In this document: in pieces, positions 46,635 to 64,000 of the stretch
Position numbering within the stretch: the first letter of the stretch is position 1
Layout of the letters: each line of letters starts with the position of its first letter
NCBI RefSeq assembly: GCF_932294415.1
Contig: NC_065542.1
Span: forward strand, 42,249,942-42,313,941
Source: Quercus robur
Taxonomy: Eukaryota > Streptophyta > Magnoliopsida > Fagales > Fagaceae
Reading direction: 5' to 3'
Length of the DNA stretch: 64,000 nucleotides
The notes under the pieces: generated by a model
What the model saw: the letters and a program-made list of their open reading frames with translations, nothing else
Databases searched by the model: none
What the model was told of the DNA's origin: nothing
Made by a program: the position numbers and the translations under genes

Positions 46635-47850
46635 GAAAAATACAAGTTTTGGACAGAACCAAGGCCTTGCATGGTCTTCGGACTCAAGCCTCTAGGGAAA
46701 CCAACTACTTACAAAGAAAAATACAAGTTTTGGACAGAACTAAGGCCTTGCATGGTCTTCGGACTCAAGCCTCTAGGGAAACCAACTACTTACAAAGAAA
46801 AATACAAGTTTTGGACAGAACCAAGACCTTGCGTGGTCTTCGGACTCAAGCCTCTGGGGAAACCAACTACTTACAAGAAAAAATACAAGTTTTGGACAGA
46901 ACCAAGGCCTTGCATGGTCTTCGGATTCAAGCCTCTGGGGAAACCAACTACTTACAAAGAAAAATACAAGTTTTGGACAGAACCAAGGCCTTGCATGGTC
47001 TTCGGACTCAAGCCTCTGGGGAAACCAACTACTTACAAAGAAAAACACAAGTTTTGGACAGAACCAAGGCCTTGCATGGTCTTCGGACTCAAGCCTCTGG
47101 AGAAACCAACTACTTACAAAGAAAAATACAAGTTTTGGACAGAACCAAGGCCTTGCATGGTCTTCGGACTCAAGCCTCTGGGGAAACCAACTACTTACAA
47201 GAAAAAATACAAGTTTTGGACAGAACCAAGGCCTTGCATGGTCTTCGGACTCAAGCCTCTGGGGAAACCAACAACTTACAAGAAAAAATACAAGTTTTGG
47301 ACAGAACCAACGCCTTGCATCGTCTTCGGACTCAAGCCTCTGGGGAAACCAACTACTTACAAGAAAAAATACAAGTTTTGAACAGAACCAAGGCCTTGCA
47401 TGGTCTTCGGACTCAAGTCTCTGGGGAAACTAACTACTTACAAGAAAAAATACAAGTTTTGGACAGAACCAAAGCCTTGCATGGTCTTCGGACTCAAGCC
47501 TCTGGGGAAACCAACTACTTACAAAGAAAAATACAAGTTTTGGACAGAAGTAAGGCCTTGCATGGTCTTCGGACTCAAGCCTCTGGGGAAGCCAACTACT
47601 TACAAGAAAAAATACAAGTTTTAGACAGAACCAAGGCCTTGCATGGTCTTCGGACTCAAGCCTCTGGGGAAACCAACTACTTACAAGAAACAATACAAGT
47701 TTTGGACAGAACCAAGGCCTTGTATGTTCCTCGGACTCAAGCCTTTGGGGAAACCAACTACTTACAAGAAAAAATACAAGTTTTGGACAGAACTAAGGCC
47801 TTGCATGGTCCTTGGACTCAAGCCTATGGGGAAGCCAAGTACTTAAAGGA
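46635..47850. repeat. 81-bp tandem array, about 15 copies
   Basis: Each unit contains 'acaagttttggacagaacca', 'aggccttgcatggtcttcgg' and 'actcaagcctctggggaaac'. The period is 81 bp, a multiple of three. One forward frame is open across the whole array (46649-47902, repeating a 27-residue unit with DRTKALHGLRTQA). A second forward frame and an antisense frame are open over long parts. Divergence between units is a few bases, higher in the last two copies. Confidence 0.95.
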
Positions 47851-48534
47851 AAAACTACATTACATGGACCTTAGAATCTATCCGAGGAGAACTCTCCATT
47901 AACAATTGGGTTAATTCCTAAACTGCATGGATTCTCAAGTCTGCTCTCGGATCCTCAGCACCAAAGGGATTGATGCAATATAGAGCAATATGTTGCCAAA
48001 AACACAATCGGAGTCCCCTGCTGCTCGGTCACCCCCTCGGATGAATTATTTAGAGTTTATTGTTCTCGGACGGTATTCTTGCACTTATTATAGAATATTC
48101 AGCTGTTATCTTGGTTAGTTTCCTAAGTTTAACTTACTATGAATTATCGTTATTCTGCCTGGTAATGTCGGTAAATTATAATTAGTTGGATTATGTTTCA
48201 AGGTCTCCTGCTCTAAGTATCATTGAAGAAAAACACACACGGAGCACACCCATTCACAAAGTAGTGTTGCAAAAAAGAAAAGTATTCAAAACAAGTAAAT
48301 AAATTTCCTTTTTTATTAAAACAAAGAGATAGTACAGCGTACAATGAAAAGTTGGAATCAGCTTATATTAAAGCTAACTGCATAATCGAAAAGAAAGATA
48401 CAAGAGAATAAGATAAAGCCGAGGAGGTAGTACAGAGGAGAGGTTGGCTGCTGCTTCAAGACTTTGTTTTTCCTCAACACTTTTACATGCCCATAACTCA
48501 GGCAGCAAAAGAACCCAGCGTGGGGCCTGCACCA

Positions 48535-48660
48535 TTGAAGAAAAGGTGCAGAGAGAGCCCAGCTTCAGGCTAGAGCAGCTGAAGAAAAGGTGCAGGGAAC
48601 CCAACTTGAGGCCCACACCGTTGAAAAGAAGGTGCCGGGAACCGGAAGTTGAGGAGCCTA
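48535..48660. repeat. Short degenerate tandem repeat inside the non-autonomous element
   Basis: There are three diverged copies of about 45 bp, each with 'gaagaaaaggtgc' or 'gaaaagaaggtgc' followed by 'cccaacttgagg'-like sequence. Confidence 0.55.
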
Positions 48661-49350
48661 CACCAAAATTTGCCTGCGACAAGGCAGACGGCGCTGATGG
48701 CGGAAATTATTTCTTCTGACACACCAAAAATCTGGCATGACCAGTACCTGCTTTGGATTTTGACTAAAAGAAGGAGAAACACCATTTCTCCCTTTGTCTA
48801 GACGGAGTATTTTCTTGAATCTGTGCCCCCCATGCCCAGACCACGCTACCTTGAATCTCGTAAGGACCCGGCGCCGCTGTGGCGGAGGGAGTTCCTTTAA
48901 CCCCAAGCCGCGCCTCAAACATATTATACTAAGGGAGGATAACACCGGATATGGAAGTTGTGATTATGGCTGAAGGATTGTGGTTTGGAAGGAAACTGAA
49001 GGATTTGTATGTAAGTGGGTCAACCTCCTACCCTATTTATTTAAAAGACAAGGAGGTGGCATTCAATTCACGCAGAGTCCCAAGGAATGCTACAGACAAA
49101 ATGGTTTCGGCTCAATTCTCAACGCCACCTGCAACCATAGGATTAAAGGATTCTCGTGAAGGCGCATCTCGAACACTGGAACGTCAAAGGGTACCGCGTG
49201 ACCAAAGACTAAAGGAATGCCTCTTGATCCGATGCATCTCCTCTGCAAATGGAAAAAGCCCAAACATCAAAAAGTACATAATCTGAGTGAGTCGTGATGT
49301 GGGCCCAGCATTATCAAAATCCTCATCCCCAACTAAAAGTCGAGCAGCAG

Positions 49351-49366
49351 GATTTTGAGGGGCTAT
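49351..49366 (+). other. Polypurine tract of the non-autonomous element
   Basis: 'gattttgaggggctat' lies directly before the 3' LTR. The 'gagggg' core is suited to plus-strand priming. Confidence 0.6.
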
Positions 49367-50018
49367 TGTGGGGCTAGTGAATTCGCGGCCCAGGCCCATT
49401 CTGCATGGGGGCCCAGGGGCTAGGGCCCACGCCGAGGAGAGCCATTGCTGAGGACAACCTCCTGCTTGGCACCTCACGAAATGCCTGAGGAAGGGGGGAA
49501 ACTGAGTTCAGGGGCAGGGTAAGGGAAAAAGCTACCAACACCATAATACCAAGCCCTGTATCTGACAAGTCCATGCTCTAAACCATACCCTTTAACTTTC
49601 CCAGCGACCCCAAACCATACTAGAGTATGGGTTGACAGGACAGGTCTGCACCCTGAAAAAAGGGTGAGACTTACACGTGAACTTGAAGGAAGAGAAGAAA
49701 CACGGATATGAAAGGAAGAACTCCCCAGAAGGGGAGGAGGACTCTCTCCCCCCCCGGAAAAAGAGGAGAGAGGGAAGGACACAAGGATCCTTGGACGGCA
49801 TCCGAGGACAAAAGTCCTACAACCCGTTCCAATGGAGGGCTTAGCTAGTCAAGTGAGTCCCGCTCGTACCAGAATTTCCATGGACGCCACGATCAAATCG
49901 TCCACCTGTGCCCAATGTCATGCCATTCGAGCCCACTCTCTACAAATCATATTGTTGGGGTCCATTGTATATGAGCCCAACGTTACTCTTGGGCCGTTAA
50001 ACAAATCGTTTCCCTACA
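49367..50018 (+). repeat. 3' LTR of the non-autonomous element
   Basis: Same length and ends as the 5' LTR, followed by TSD 'gatgt' at 50019-50023. Confidence 0.9.
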
Positions 50019-50023
50019 GATGT

Positions 50024-50262
50024 TATTTACTATATAATTTATAAACTTCTTTTTAATAAATAATTTTAAACTACAAAAACTTACAATTTAAACAATTGAT
50101 TGATGATATAGTTATTGATCTTCAATCTTTTGGAAATTTTGCCAGCATAGAAGATATAAGAAGAAAATGTAATCCAAATGTGAAATTTTCAAAATTTATA
50201 TCTAATAAAAAGATATTGATTGAAGTTGTAGCCTTGAGTTACAACAAAGTTTTAGACTTTTT
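50024..50262. repeat. Third copy of the dispersed AT-rich repeat
   Basis: It starts 'tatttactatataattta' and includes 'tattgatcttcaatcttt' and 'ttttgccagcatagaagata', diverged from the 31360-31839 units. The second retrotransposon landed at its edge. Confidence 0.6.
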
Positions 50263-52215
50263 TTTTTTTTTTTAATAATAAAAGTAATAAACATAATTTT
50301 TTGACTTGTGTAGATGATCAACAAAAGTAATAAACACAATCTAAACAAATTGATACGTTTGATCTGGTGCAGATGATCATTATTTTTTACATGGCTTACT
50401 ATTATTGACTTGTGTTTCTAAGCAGTTTGCCCACATGGCAAACTTGGAAGCAAAAATTGTGTCAATTGTTGTGGCATTAGACTTTTTTATTAATAAAATG
50501 TAAGAATTAAATCTTTCTACTAAAGAGTAAAGAGGATTTGGATTTCAAAACCTTTAATTTAATTTTGGATTTAATGTAATTTTCCTCCTACATATAAGAC
50601 AATTGTATTGGCCCTATTGGGTGATTATCACTATACCACAAGCAAATTATAGGATTTTTGTTTTTTTGGTTACAAGTGAAGGGAGTCAGCCTCCACTAGA
50701 GGCCAAAGGAAAAAGGGACCAAATCCTTTTTTAGGTCAGCAAAATTAAAAGTAACGTTAGGGATATAACAGAATGTCACAACAATTTCACAACATTCCAA
50801 AATTAACATACCAACTCATACATGTCACCACATTCTCCAATTTAAATTTCTTGGTATGCTAATGTAGGAATGTAATAAAATCGTTGTCCATACCAACTCA
50901 CATATGAGCCACCACAATCTTTAATTTAAAATTTTTGGTGTGCTAATGTAGGAATGTAATAAATTGTTGTCCTTACTCCCTAGCATTACAGAGTTCATAC
51001 GTGCACGTCTATAATTGTGGGGATAACCAATTTATATTAGGATCTTCTCTACGTAAAATGGATCCAAAAAATTCACAATGGAAGTCCCAAGCAAGAACCC
51101 AAGTTAAAGTGGAGCTATTATGGACAAGTCATCACTGGAACTGGACCTGTTAAAAGTTAGAAAGCCTACTCACTGCACTAGAAACTGGGGCTGTTTGGTA
51201 TCAATGTTTAAACAACAGTTTTCAATGTTTAAACAACAATAAACACTTCTGACACATATTTTTATTGCACTCAAACATGCATTTTCATAACACTGAAAAC
51301 TAAACACTGATACTAGAAATCTCCAACCAAACGGAAACTATTGGGGCTAATCAAAGGTGCTCCAATGGTTAAGGTAGACACAAAAGGACGAAAGGTAACC
51401 TGTGCTGGATAAAGAATCTAAATTCTCATACATTGGCTGGAATGAGGTTTGGACATTTTTAAGGTCTTGTTTGAGAGCATCATAGGAAACTTCCCGTGTT
51501 AAGTCTAATAGCCCATGCTCCTCGGGGAGCCCGAGGACTCCTCTGGGTATGCCCAATGCCAAAGCTAAATAGAGGAATCAACCCTGATGAAAATTGAGAT
51601 ATTGTATTTAATTGCAGTAAAAACAATATCAAGAGAGAGAGAGAGAGAGAGAGCTGTTCAATCAAATAGTTTGTCGGGTGTTAGCTATTTCAATATAAGA
51701 CAGTCAATCAAAGCTGCGAAATAGCTGTTGCAACTTCCAAGCGTTTGTAGGTCCGCTTTATTAAGCTGCTTGTTGGGGAAAAGGGTTGCATATGCCAAAC
51801 TTTTCCTGTCTCACAAACGCATCCCATGACATTACTAAAGAGGAGTACAAACTAACTACCCAATGTGTTACAATCAACCACAGAAAGGTATATGACATTA
51901 ATTGGTGCTTTTTAAATTGTTATTTATATCAAATATCTTCTATGGAGAAAATAAGAAATCATCTTCTGGGTGAGGAAGCACCATTCATACCTCATTGCCA
52001 CACTTCTCTATCAAGTTTTACTATAACACTACTCATCACCTTGTCATCGCTAATAAGAACAATATTACTTAAGGAAAAAGCTCAAACAATTTTTCTAATT
52101 TGCTTCTCAAAGCTAAATTGCTCACAGATGCCTCTTTAGATCTAAGATTCGAGGAGTCTACTGTACTGTATTTTGCTCACTGTTAGTACCTTTTGAAAGC
52201 ATAGAAAATGCAGTT
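50263..52215. other. Intergenic stretch downstream of the demethylase-like gene
   Basis: A near-duplicate pair around 50780-50870 and 50880-50960 shares 'accaactcacatatg'-like and 'gctaatgtaggaatgtaata' words. A GA microsatellite lies at about 51631-51651. The only coding-like block is the one listed at 51347-51562. Confidence 0.5.
51347..51562 (-). other. Exon-like open stretch, unidentified
   Basis: The minus-strand frame contains GIPRGVLGLPEEHGLLDL then TREVSYDALKQDLKNVQTSF, of more protein-like composition than the other intergenic frames. A donor-like 'cagcacag' then 'gttacc' lies near 51400. I do not recognise the family, and no neighbouring exon is visible. It could be a relic of a retroelement gag or a captured exon. 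Confidence 0.2.
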
Positions 52216-59355
<7,140 letters not shown>

Positions 59356-59525
59356 CTGCACTATGATGTAAAAAAAATAAATAGAAGATTTATATATGAC
59401 AAAACCCAAGCACTTTATGAATACAATAGATTAACAATCTAGTATTAACATATTGGGAAGATATTGGTAGATTCCAACTGTTATCCTCACTGATAACTGC
59501 TTAACAGCTCATACCAACCCAAAAC

Positions 59526-59690
59526 TGGACCTTACAAAAAGCTTGTAATTTTCTACGGCAAGCCAACAAAAGAAGCAAAAATATGGAGAAGAAATAATTC
59601 TGTGGACCTCACAAAAAGCTTGTAATTGTCTGCAGCAAACCAACAAGAGAAGAAAAAATATGTAGGAAGAGAACAATGAAGGCCAACCAC
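59526..59690. repeat. Tandem duplication, about 77-bp unit, in the 5'-UTR intron
   Basis: 'tggacct' followed by 'acaaaaagcttgtaatt' and 'aagccaacaaaagaagcaaa' or its variant recurs from 59526 and from 59603, with about 10% divergence by eye. Confidence 0.7.
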
Positions 59691-60950
59691 AAAGAATAAA
59701 GCCAATTCTACACACTCATAATGTACATGAGACATATCTGAACATATTGGTGAGTGAAATGAGTCTTTCAAGAGAATCTGATTACATTTGGAATCAGAAA
59801 GTGTTATTGGCTTTAGGTTATACTTAATGCAACTCCAAATGCATTCTCTAGTGTAGAAATCAACATGACTGTTAACTATCAAAAAAAGAAAAAAAGAAAT
59901 CAACATGATGGTTGCCTTACAAAATTAAATAACTAAATTCTAATACTTCTCTTGTTTCCATCTCCTTTTATTCTTCTACAGTAATCTTAAGTAACAGGGT
60001 TGCATGTCAAATACTCAATCCCAAGTGCTTTCCTGCTAGGACCTTTCTTGATATTATGGTCGCACAACTGAATCATCAAAGCGTACAGCAAGATTTCACC
60101 AAGATAAATTAGTTGGCCCACAGACTGCAAAGTTGTGTTTTTGAAATAGTTAACTACATTAATCTTGTCAATATCTCACAGATTGTCCAAACCTAAAAGT
60201 TCTAACCCCCCCCCCCCCCCCTCCCCCCAAAAAAAAAATGTTTGCACATATTTAGCACCCAGCCCACGCTTGTTTCAAAAGCTTTCATGGGGTTTTACAT
60301 TAGATGAAAGTACTTATTAAATTTGTTTGCAAGGACATAGCTCTCAAGTTTATCAAACAAGCAACTTCTTGCAAAAACATGGGACATCCCAACACCATTT
60401 TTTATATAAATTTGGCTGTTAGACAACCAAGAAAAACCACCTTTAAAATGCCAAGTAGTTTTATGATCGACTTTCCCTTTCTTCTCTCACATTTTTGTGA
60501 CTTCAAAAATGGAATTTGAAGGAAATGGGCATTAAGCACATCATATTAGGTAGAAACTTACTCTCTACTCCATGCCAAATGACCAGCAAAAGAAGCAGGG
60601 AAAAAATTCCCCCAGAACTTTGTGATTGTAGTTGCTGCTTGCCATTGGGTGACAGATTTTTAAGGAAAATCAAGTGATAGATTTAGCATGTGAAAGCATG
60701 ACATTAAGAAAATTTTCATCATTTGCAATTATATCTGATCCCAAGGATAAAAAAGTGGATCTGGATATGATATCATTCTGTTTTCTTTTCACTTATATAA
60801 TGTTACACCAGTCGAATTCATCCCTGATCCATGTACTAGACAATCTCTCCAGATACATTTTCTTCTTGATAATATTTCATCTCTATTGGTTGAAAACATA
60901 CCATAGAGAAATTTAATTTAATTATTTTTTCTTTTTCATTTTTTGAAAAA

Positions 60951-61040
60951 GAACCTGGTGGGTCCGAACCCACAACCTCATCCTCTACCATACTCTTACA
61001 AGGGGAGAAGATGCCATTTGAGCTAGAGCTCATTGGCAAC
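60951..61040 (-). mobile_element. tRNA-derived SINE-like sequence
   Basis: On the minus strand an A-box-like 'tagctcaaatgg' (61013-61024) and a B-box-like 'gggttcggacc' (60961-60971) have tRNA-like spacing. An A/T-rich tail follows below 60951. The B box has one clear deviation from consensus. This resembles the Au-type plant SINEs. It lies in the 5'-UTR intron of the JMJ19-like gene. Confidence 0.5.
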
Positions 61041-61611
61041 AATTAATCAGATTCAAGATTCTTGAATATTAGTATAGATTTAAAAATTTAAAAAAAAAAA
61101 AAAATGAATGCATAATTGAAATATCATATATGCATTGTCCGATTACCATTAAGTCACATATCAAGTGACAACCCACTAACCATATTAACTACAATGAAAA
61201 CTAATGTGCTGCTAGTTTAAAAGTTTCCTCCTAAGTTAAAAAAGGAATCTTTATAAGTCTTGACTCATAAGTTGTTCTTGACTTAATGGCACATCTAATT
61301 TAAATACAAAATCCTCACATGTATTAGACAGATCAAAATTAAGATGTTCAAACGACATGCTTCAATGTCACAAAATACAGCATTATTCCATCTTAACCAA
61401 AAGAAAATTATAAAAGTGAAGTCACAAGCATGCATGATTGCTCCTTCATCTTCCAACTGACTATTGGTAAGACATCATCTTAGAGTTTTCAAAACAAAAC
61501 CTGAAAAATATTTTGCCACTTGTTCATACGATCCAATACTCAAACCAACCCTCATTTCACTAAATTGGCAAATTAGTCAACAATCACAAAACAATGCAGA
61601 ACCAAATGTGA

Positions 61612-61868
61612 ACCGCTAAAAATTGGCTGGACCGACAACCCTTTTATCAGTATTTATACTAAAACTACTCTTCAACAAAGATTTTCCACACTCAACCAAA
61701 TGGAAGAGGAGTACTTTGTACAATTGTACCACCTGGGGTCATATAGACCAAAACCCGGGCTCAAATGTTGTTAACTGACAAAAATTGGATGGACTGACGA
61801 CCATTTCACTGATATTTATACTAAAACTACTGTTCTAAAAAGATTTTCCACACTCAGCCAAACTTACC
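61612..61868. repeat. Direct duplication in the 5'-UTR intron
   Basis: 'aaaaattggctggaccgac' followed by 'tatttatactaaaactactc' and 'agattttccacactcaacca' (61617-61700) recurs diverged at 61778-61860, about 160 bases apart. Confidence 0.75.
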
Positions 61869-62234
61869 TGCAAATTTTGAATCATATATGATACATGAAA
61901 CCCAAAAAAAAAAAAAAAAAAGGGTTTGTTCCAATTTGTGAAAAGAAAATAAAACTCACTATCAGTTTGAACCCATCATCAGCATGTACCTCACACTAAA
62001 TATCTGTGTCAGTACTAAGAAAACAATAGAGAAATGTGCAATTCATAGCATCAAAATTTATAACCAAAACGGATTCTGAAAAAGAATGGGGTGGGACAAA
62101 TTATCGAATGAAAAGCCTCGCAGGAATTCAAAAAATTCAGAAGATTGGCTACTTCAAAATGTTGAAGAAAGACTAATAAATAAACCAAAATGAAAAACAA
62201 GAACAATAGAGAGAGAATTTTGTAGAAACTTTAC

Positions 62235-62350
62235 CTGAAGAAACCGAAAGCGTTCTTTAAGCTCTAATCTCTAATGCTTGTTTTCTGAGTTGCTCCGAAC
62301 CGAACCCACGTATGATGCTCTAAATGGGTTTTCAGTTCTCACACCTTGTT
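62235..62350 (-). other. 5'-UTR exon of the JMJ19-like gene (approximate start)
   Basis: The sequence upstream of the donor at 62234 is non-coding and CT-rich, and ends 'ggtttcttcag' before 'gtaaag'. The transcription start is not visible. I see no clear TATA box above it, so the upper limit is approximate. Confidence 0.45.
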
Positions 62351-64000
62351 CCTCTTTTTCAGTTTCCACTGGTCTGGTCGTATAACATGTTTGATTTACT
62401 AACCTGCCCTCGTTAGCTTGTTCTTTTACTTGTTGGTTTGTTTGTTTGTTTTTTTTTTTTTTTTTTTTTTTTTAATTTTTAATTTATTTATTGGGTTATT
62501 AATCTTTTTTTTTTTTTAATAGTAACGACTCACATAGTTAAACTTGTTGCACACAAACTACACCTCTCTATACATACCCTATGAGCGACCAATATACTTG
62601 AGATGTGTAAAATAGTTTGTGTGAAAATGAATACAACTTTTGTCAATAATTACACATTTCTACACAAACTTTGTCATAATTTTCCTAGGCAAATAGTGAC
62701 TAATGGAGGAAAAAATATTAGTTTATCACAAATTGCAGTAAAATGTGTGTAAAATTGTGTGATACTAGCATTATTATGTGCTCTACCCAAAGTTTTAAAA
62801 TTTAAAAATGGAACTGTTAAAATAATAGAAAAAAATTAAATTTTTTAGATTTAAAATCGTTTTCAAAAATAAAATAAAATAATTATGATGATATTATAAT
62901 TAAAAAATTAATTAAATATTTTAAACAAGTTTCCAATGGTTTTTCAAAATTATTATAAGGTTAATAGAAAATAATAAAATATAAACAGTCAAAAGAGAAG
63001 AATGTGTTCAGTAATCCTCCGATGGAAAGTGGAGGAACTAGAGCTAAGGCTATTAACCAAGTTCAGATGGAAATTAGGCCAAGATTATAAGGTGGGTACT
63101 CGTGCTTTTCCAATATTGGAAGACCATCAAGTCAACCACACAAAAAATTAAAAATAAAAATAAAAATCTGTGTTATTATGAAATAAAGAGTCAACTATAG
63201 GCCAAAATCGGATCTGCATTAATTGAACCCCCAACCACTACGTGGTTGATTGATGGGGCTTGAATGAACTTGACTTATCAAGAATTTTTAAAGAATATGT
63301 GTGTTATTGTGGATTTTTTTTTTTTTTTTTTCAAGTTTTACCAAAACAAGTATTTAGAATCCATTAAAGCACTTGCAGCTGTGGAGTTAAATAGTTATAT
63401 AACTATTTTATCTCCATCAAAACAAAAAATAAATAAATTATATAGCAGTGGAGTTAAAAGTATTTTTTTTAGATTCATTGATATAGTGCACAATTATCTA
63501 TGGCTGTGGACTGTACCTTAGACCTAAAAAAAAAAAAATTATTCAAAGCTCGAATTAAAATAATTCAAGTTGTTTCATTTTTTTACATTCTTTTATTCTC
63601 ACACCATGCCTCTCTCTCAATCACTCTCATTTGAAACTCCATCTCTCAAAACTCTCTCAAGCTCACTCTCTCAACGTCACTCTCTCAAGCTCACTCTTTC
63701 ATCATCGCCAGCCCGACTCATTCTCAACGTTGCCGCCACCGAAGCTCGACGTCACCGACCCACCAGCTGTCCCAAACCGCCAATCAACCTCAGACCCACG
63801 CCGCCATCTGCCTCAGACCCACTTCTTTTCTACCGATCCACCACAGACCCACTTCTCTTCTGCTGATCCACTTCAAGTCAGTTGTCTCTGTCTTCTTCAT
63901 GTGGATGCTTGGGATTTTTGATTTGGATATAACATCAAAGAATGTGGGATTTTTTATTTGGGTATAACATCAAAGAATGTGGTCAATGATTTCTTTTTCT
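62351..64000. other. Upstream intergenic stretch to the window end
   Basis: No gene is convincingly coding. Poly-T runs (about 62452-62473 and 62506-62517) are present, and most of it is AT-rich. From about 63570 a CT-rich, serine/leucine-rich stretch with overlapping open frames resembles a transposon leader or a 5' UTR. 'tataacatcaaagaatgtgg' occurs twice near 63928 and 63963. Confidence 0.45.

Larger units (their letters stand above)
45735..50018 (+). mobile_element. Non-autonomous LTR retrotransposon (LARD-like) with internal satellite
   Basis: Two 652-bp LTRs (45735-46386 and 49367-50018), beginning TGTGGGGC and ending CCTACA, are flanked by TSD 'gatgt' (45730-45734 and 50019-50023). 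The 2980-bp interior has a primer-binding site and polypurine tract but no gag, protease, polymerase or integrase. About 40% of it is an 81-bp tandem array. By eye the LTRs differ at roughly 15-20 positions. It must have been mobilised in trans by an autonomous relative, which is not in this window. Its LTRs are unlike those of the neighbouring Tat-type element. Confidence 0.92.
59356..62234 (-). other. 5'-UTR intron of the JMJ19-like gene
   Basis: A 2879-bp intron separates the leader exon from the start codon. The acceptor 'gtgcag' abuts the ATG at 59355 and the donor is 'gtaaag' at 62234. It contains two local duplications, a C run (about 60208-60223) and a SINE-like sequence. No coding exon is seen in it. 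Confidence 0.65.

Noticed and set aside
46671..47846. Additional forward and reverse open frames over the 81-bp array
   Set aside because: With a repeat period divisible by three, any frame without a stop in one unit stays open through all units. This is not evidence of coding.
60951..61040. Functional tRNA gene
   Set aside because: A- and B-box-like motifs are present, but no cloverleaf (acceptor stem, anticodon arm) can be drawn. A SINE is the better reading.
63570..63921. First exon of a gene running out of the window
   Set aside because: The two overlapping serine/leucine-rich frames arise from a CT-rich stretch with 'ctctctcaa' repeats and no donor site or domain. A transposon leader or UTR is as likely.

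Overview
The window looks like nuclear DNA from a woody dicot. It is AT-rich and gene-poor, with long introns, many poly-A/poly-T and TA/CT tracts, many transposons and two intron-containing plant genes. The repeat style would fit Fagales, but I cannot name the species. Splice sites, termini and target-site duplications (TSDs) below were read by eye.

1-19.2 kb is intergenic and repeat-laden. It holds a hAT-like element with an intact 8-bp TSD (5398-5850), a worn LTR-retrotransposon stub (about 5860-6850), a second hAT-like element inside a TA microsatellite (13454-14026), a Tourist-like element with TTA TSDs (16341-17268), a MITE family also present at 24.7 kb, a SINE, and a G-box-rich promoter-like island (9480-9930) with no gene attached.

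19.27-25.54 kb is bounded by arrays of an 'agctgcgttt' motif, like the subterminal repeats of CACTA transposons. Between the arrays, on the minus strand, lie exon-like pieces with consensus splice sites from unrelated genes: the end of an NLR leucine-rich-repeat protein, one exon of the ESCRT-II subunit VPS25, and a phase-compatible exon pair encoding a membrane-anchored tail. I read this as a gene-capturing (Pack-type) transposon.

26.9-29.7 kb carries an apparently intact minus-strand gene (3 exons, 337 aa) for an arabinose-5-phosphate isomerase with SIS and two CBS domains (SETH3/KdsD type). Just upstream is a MULE-like element (30022-31153) full of CTCGAGTT-type inverted motifs.

31.84-45.62 kb is a 13.8-kb Ty3/gypsy retrotransposon of the Tat type (two RNase H regions) with TSD tagct. 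Its gag-pol is broken. Downstream of pol, in antisense, is a multi-exon gene for a plant mobile domain (PMD) protein. About 110 bp further on is a 4.3-kb non-autonomous LTR element (45735-50018, TSD gatgt) whose interior holds about 15 copies of an 81-bp repeat that stays open in frame.

52.2-62.3 kb carries a minus-strand histone-demethylase-family gene (8 coding exons plus a 5'-UTR exon, 850 aa; JmjN, JmjC, C5HC2 zinc finger; closest to JMJ19). The JmjC pocket has lost one iron ligand and several cofactor contacts, so the protein is probably a pseudo-enzyme. 62.4-64 kb shows nothing clearly coding.
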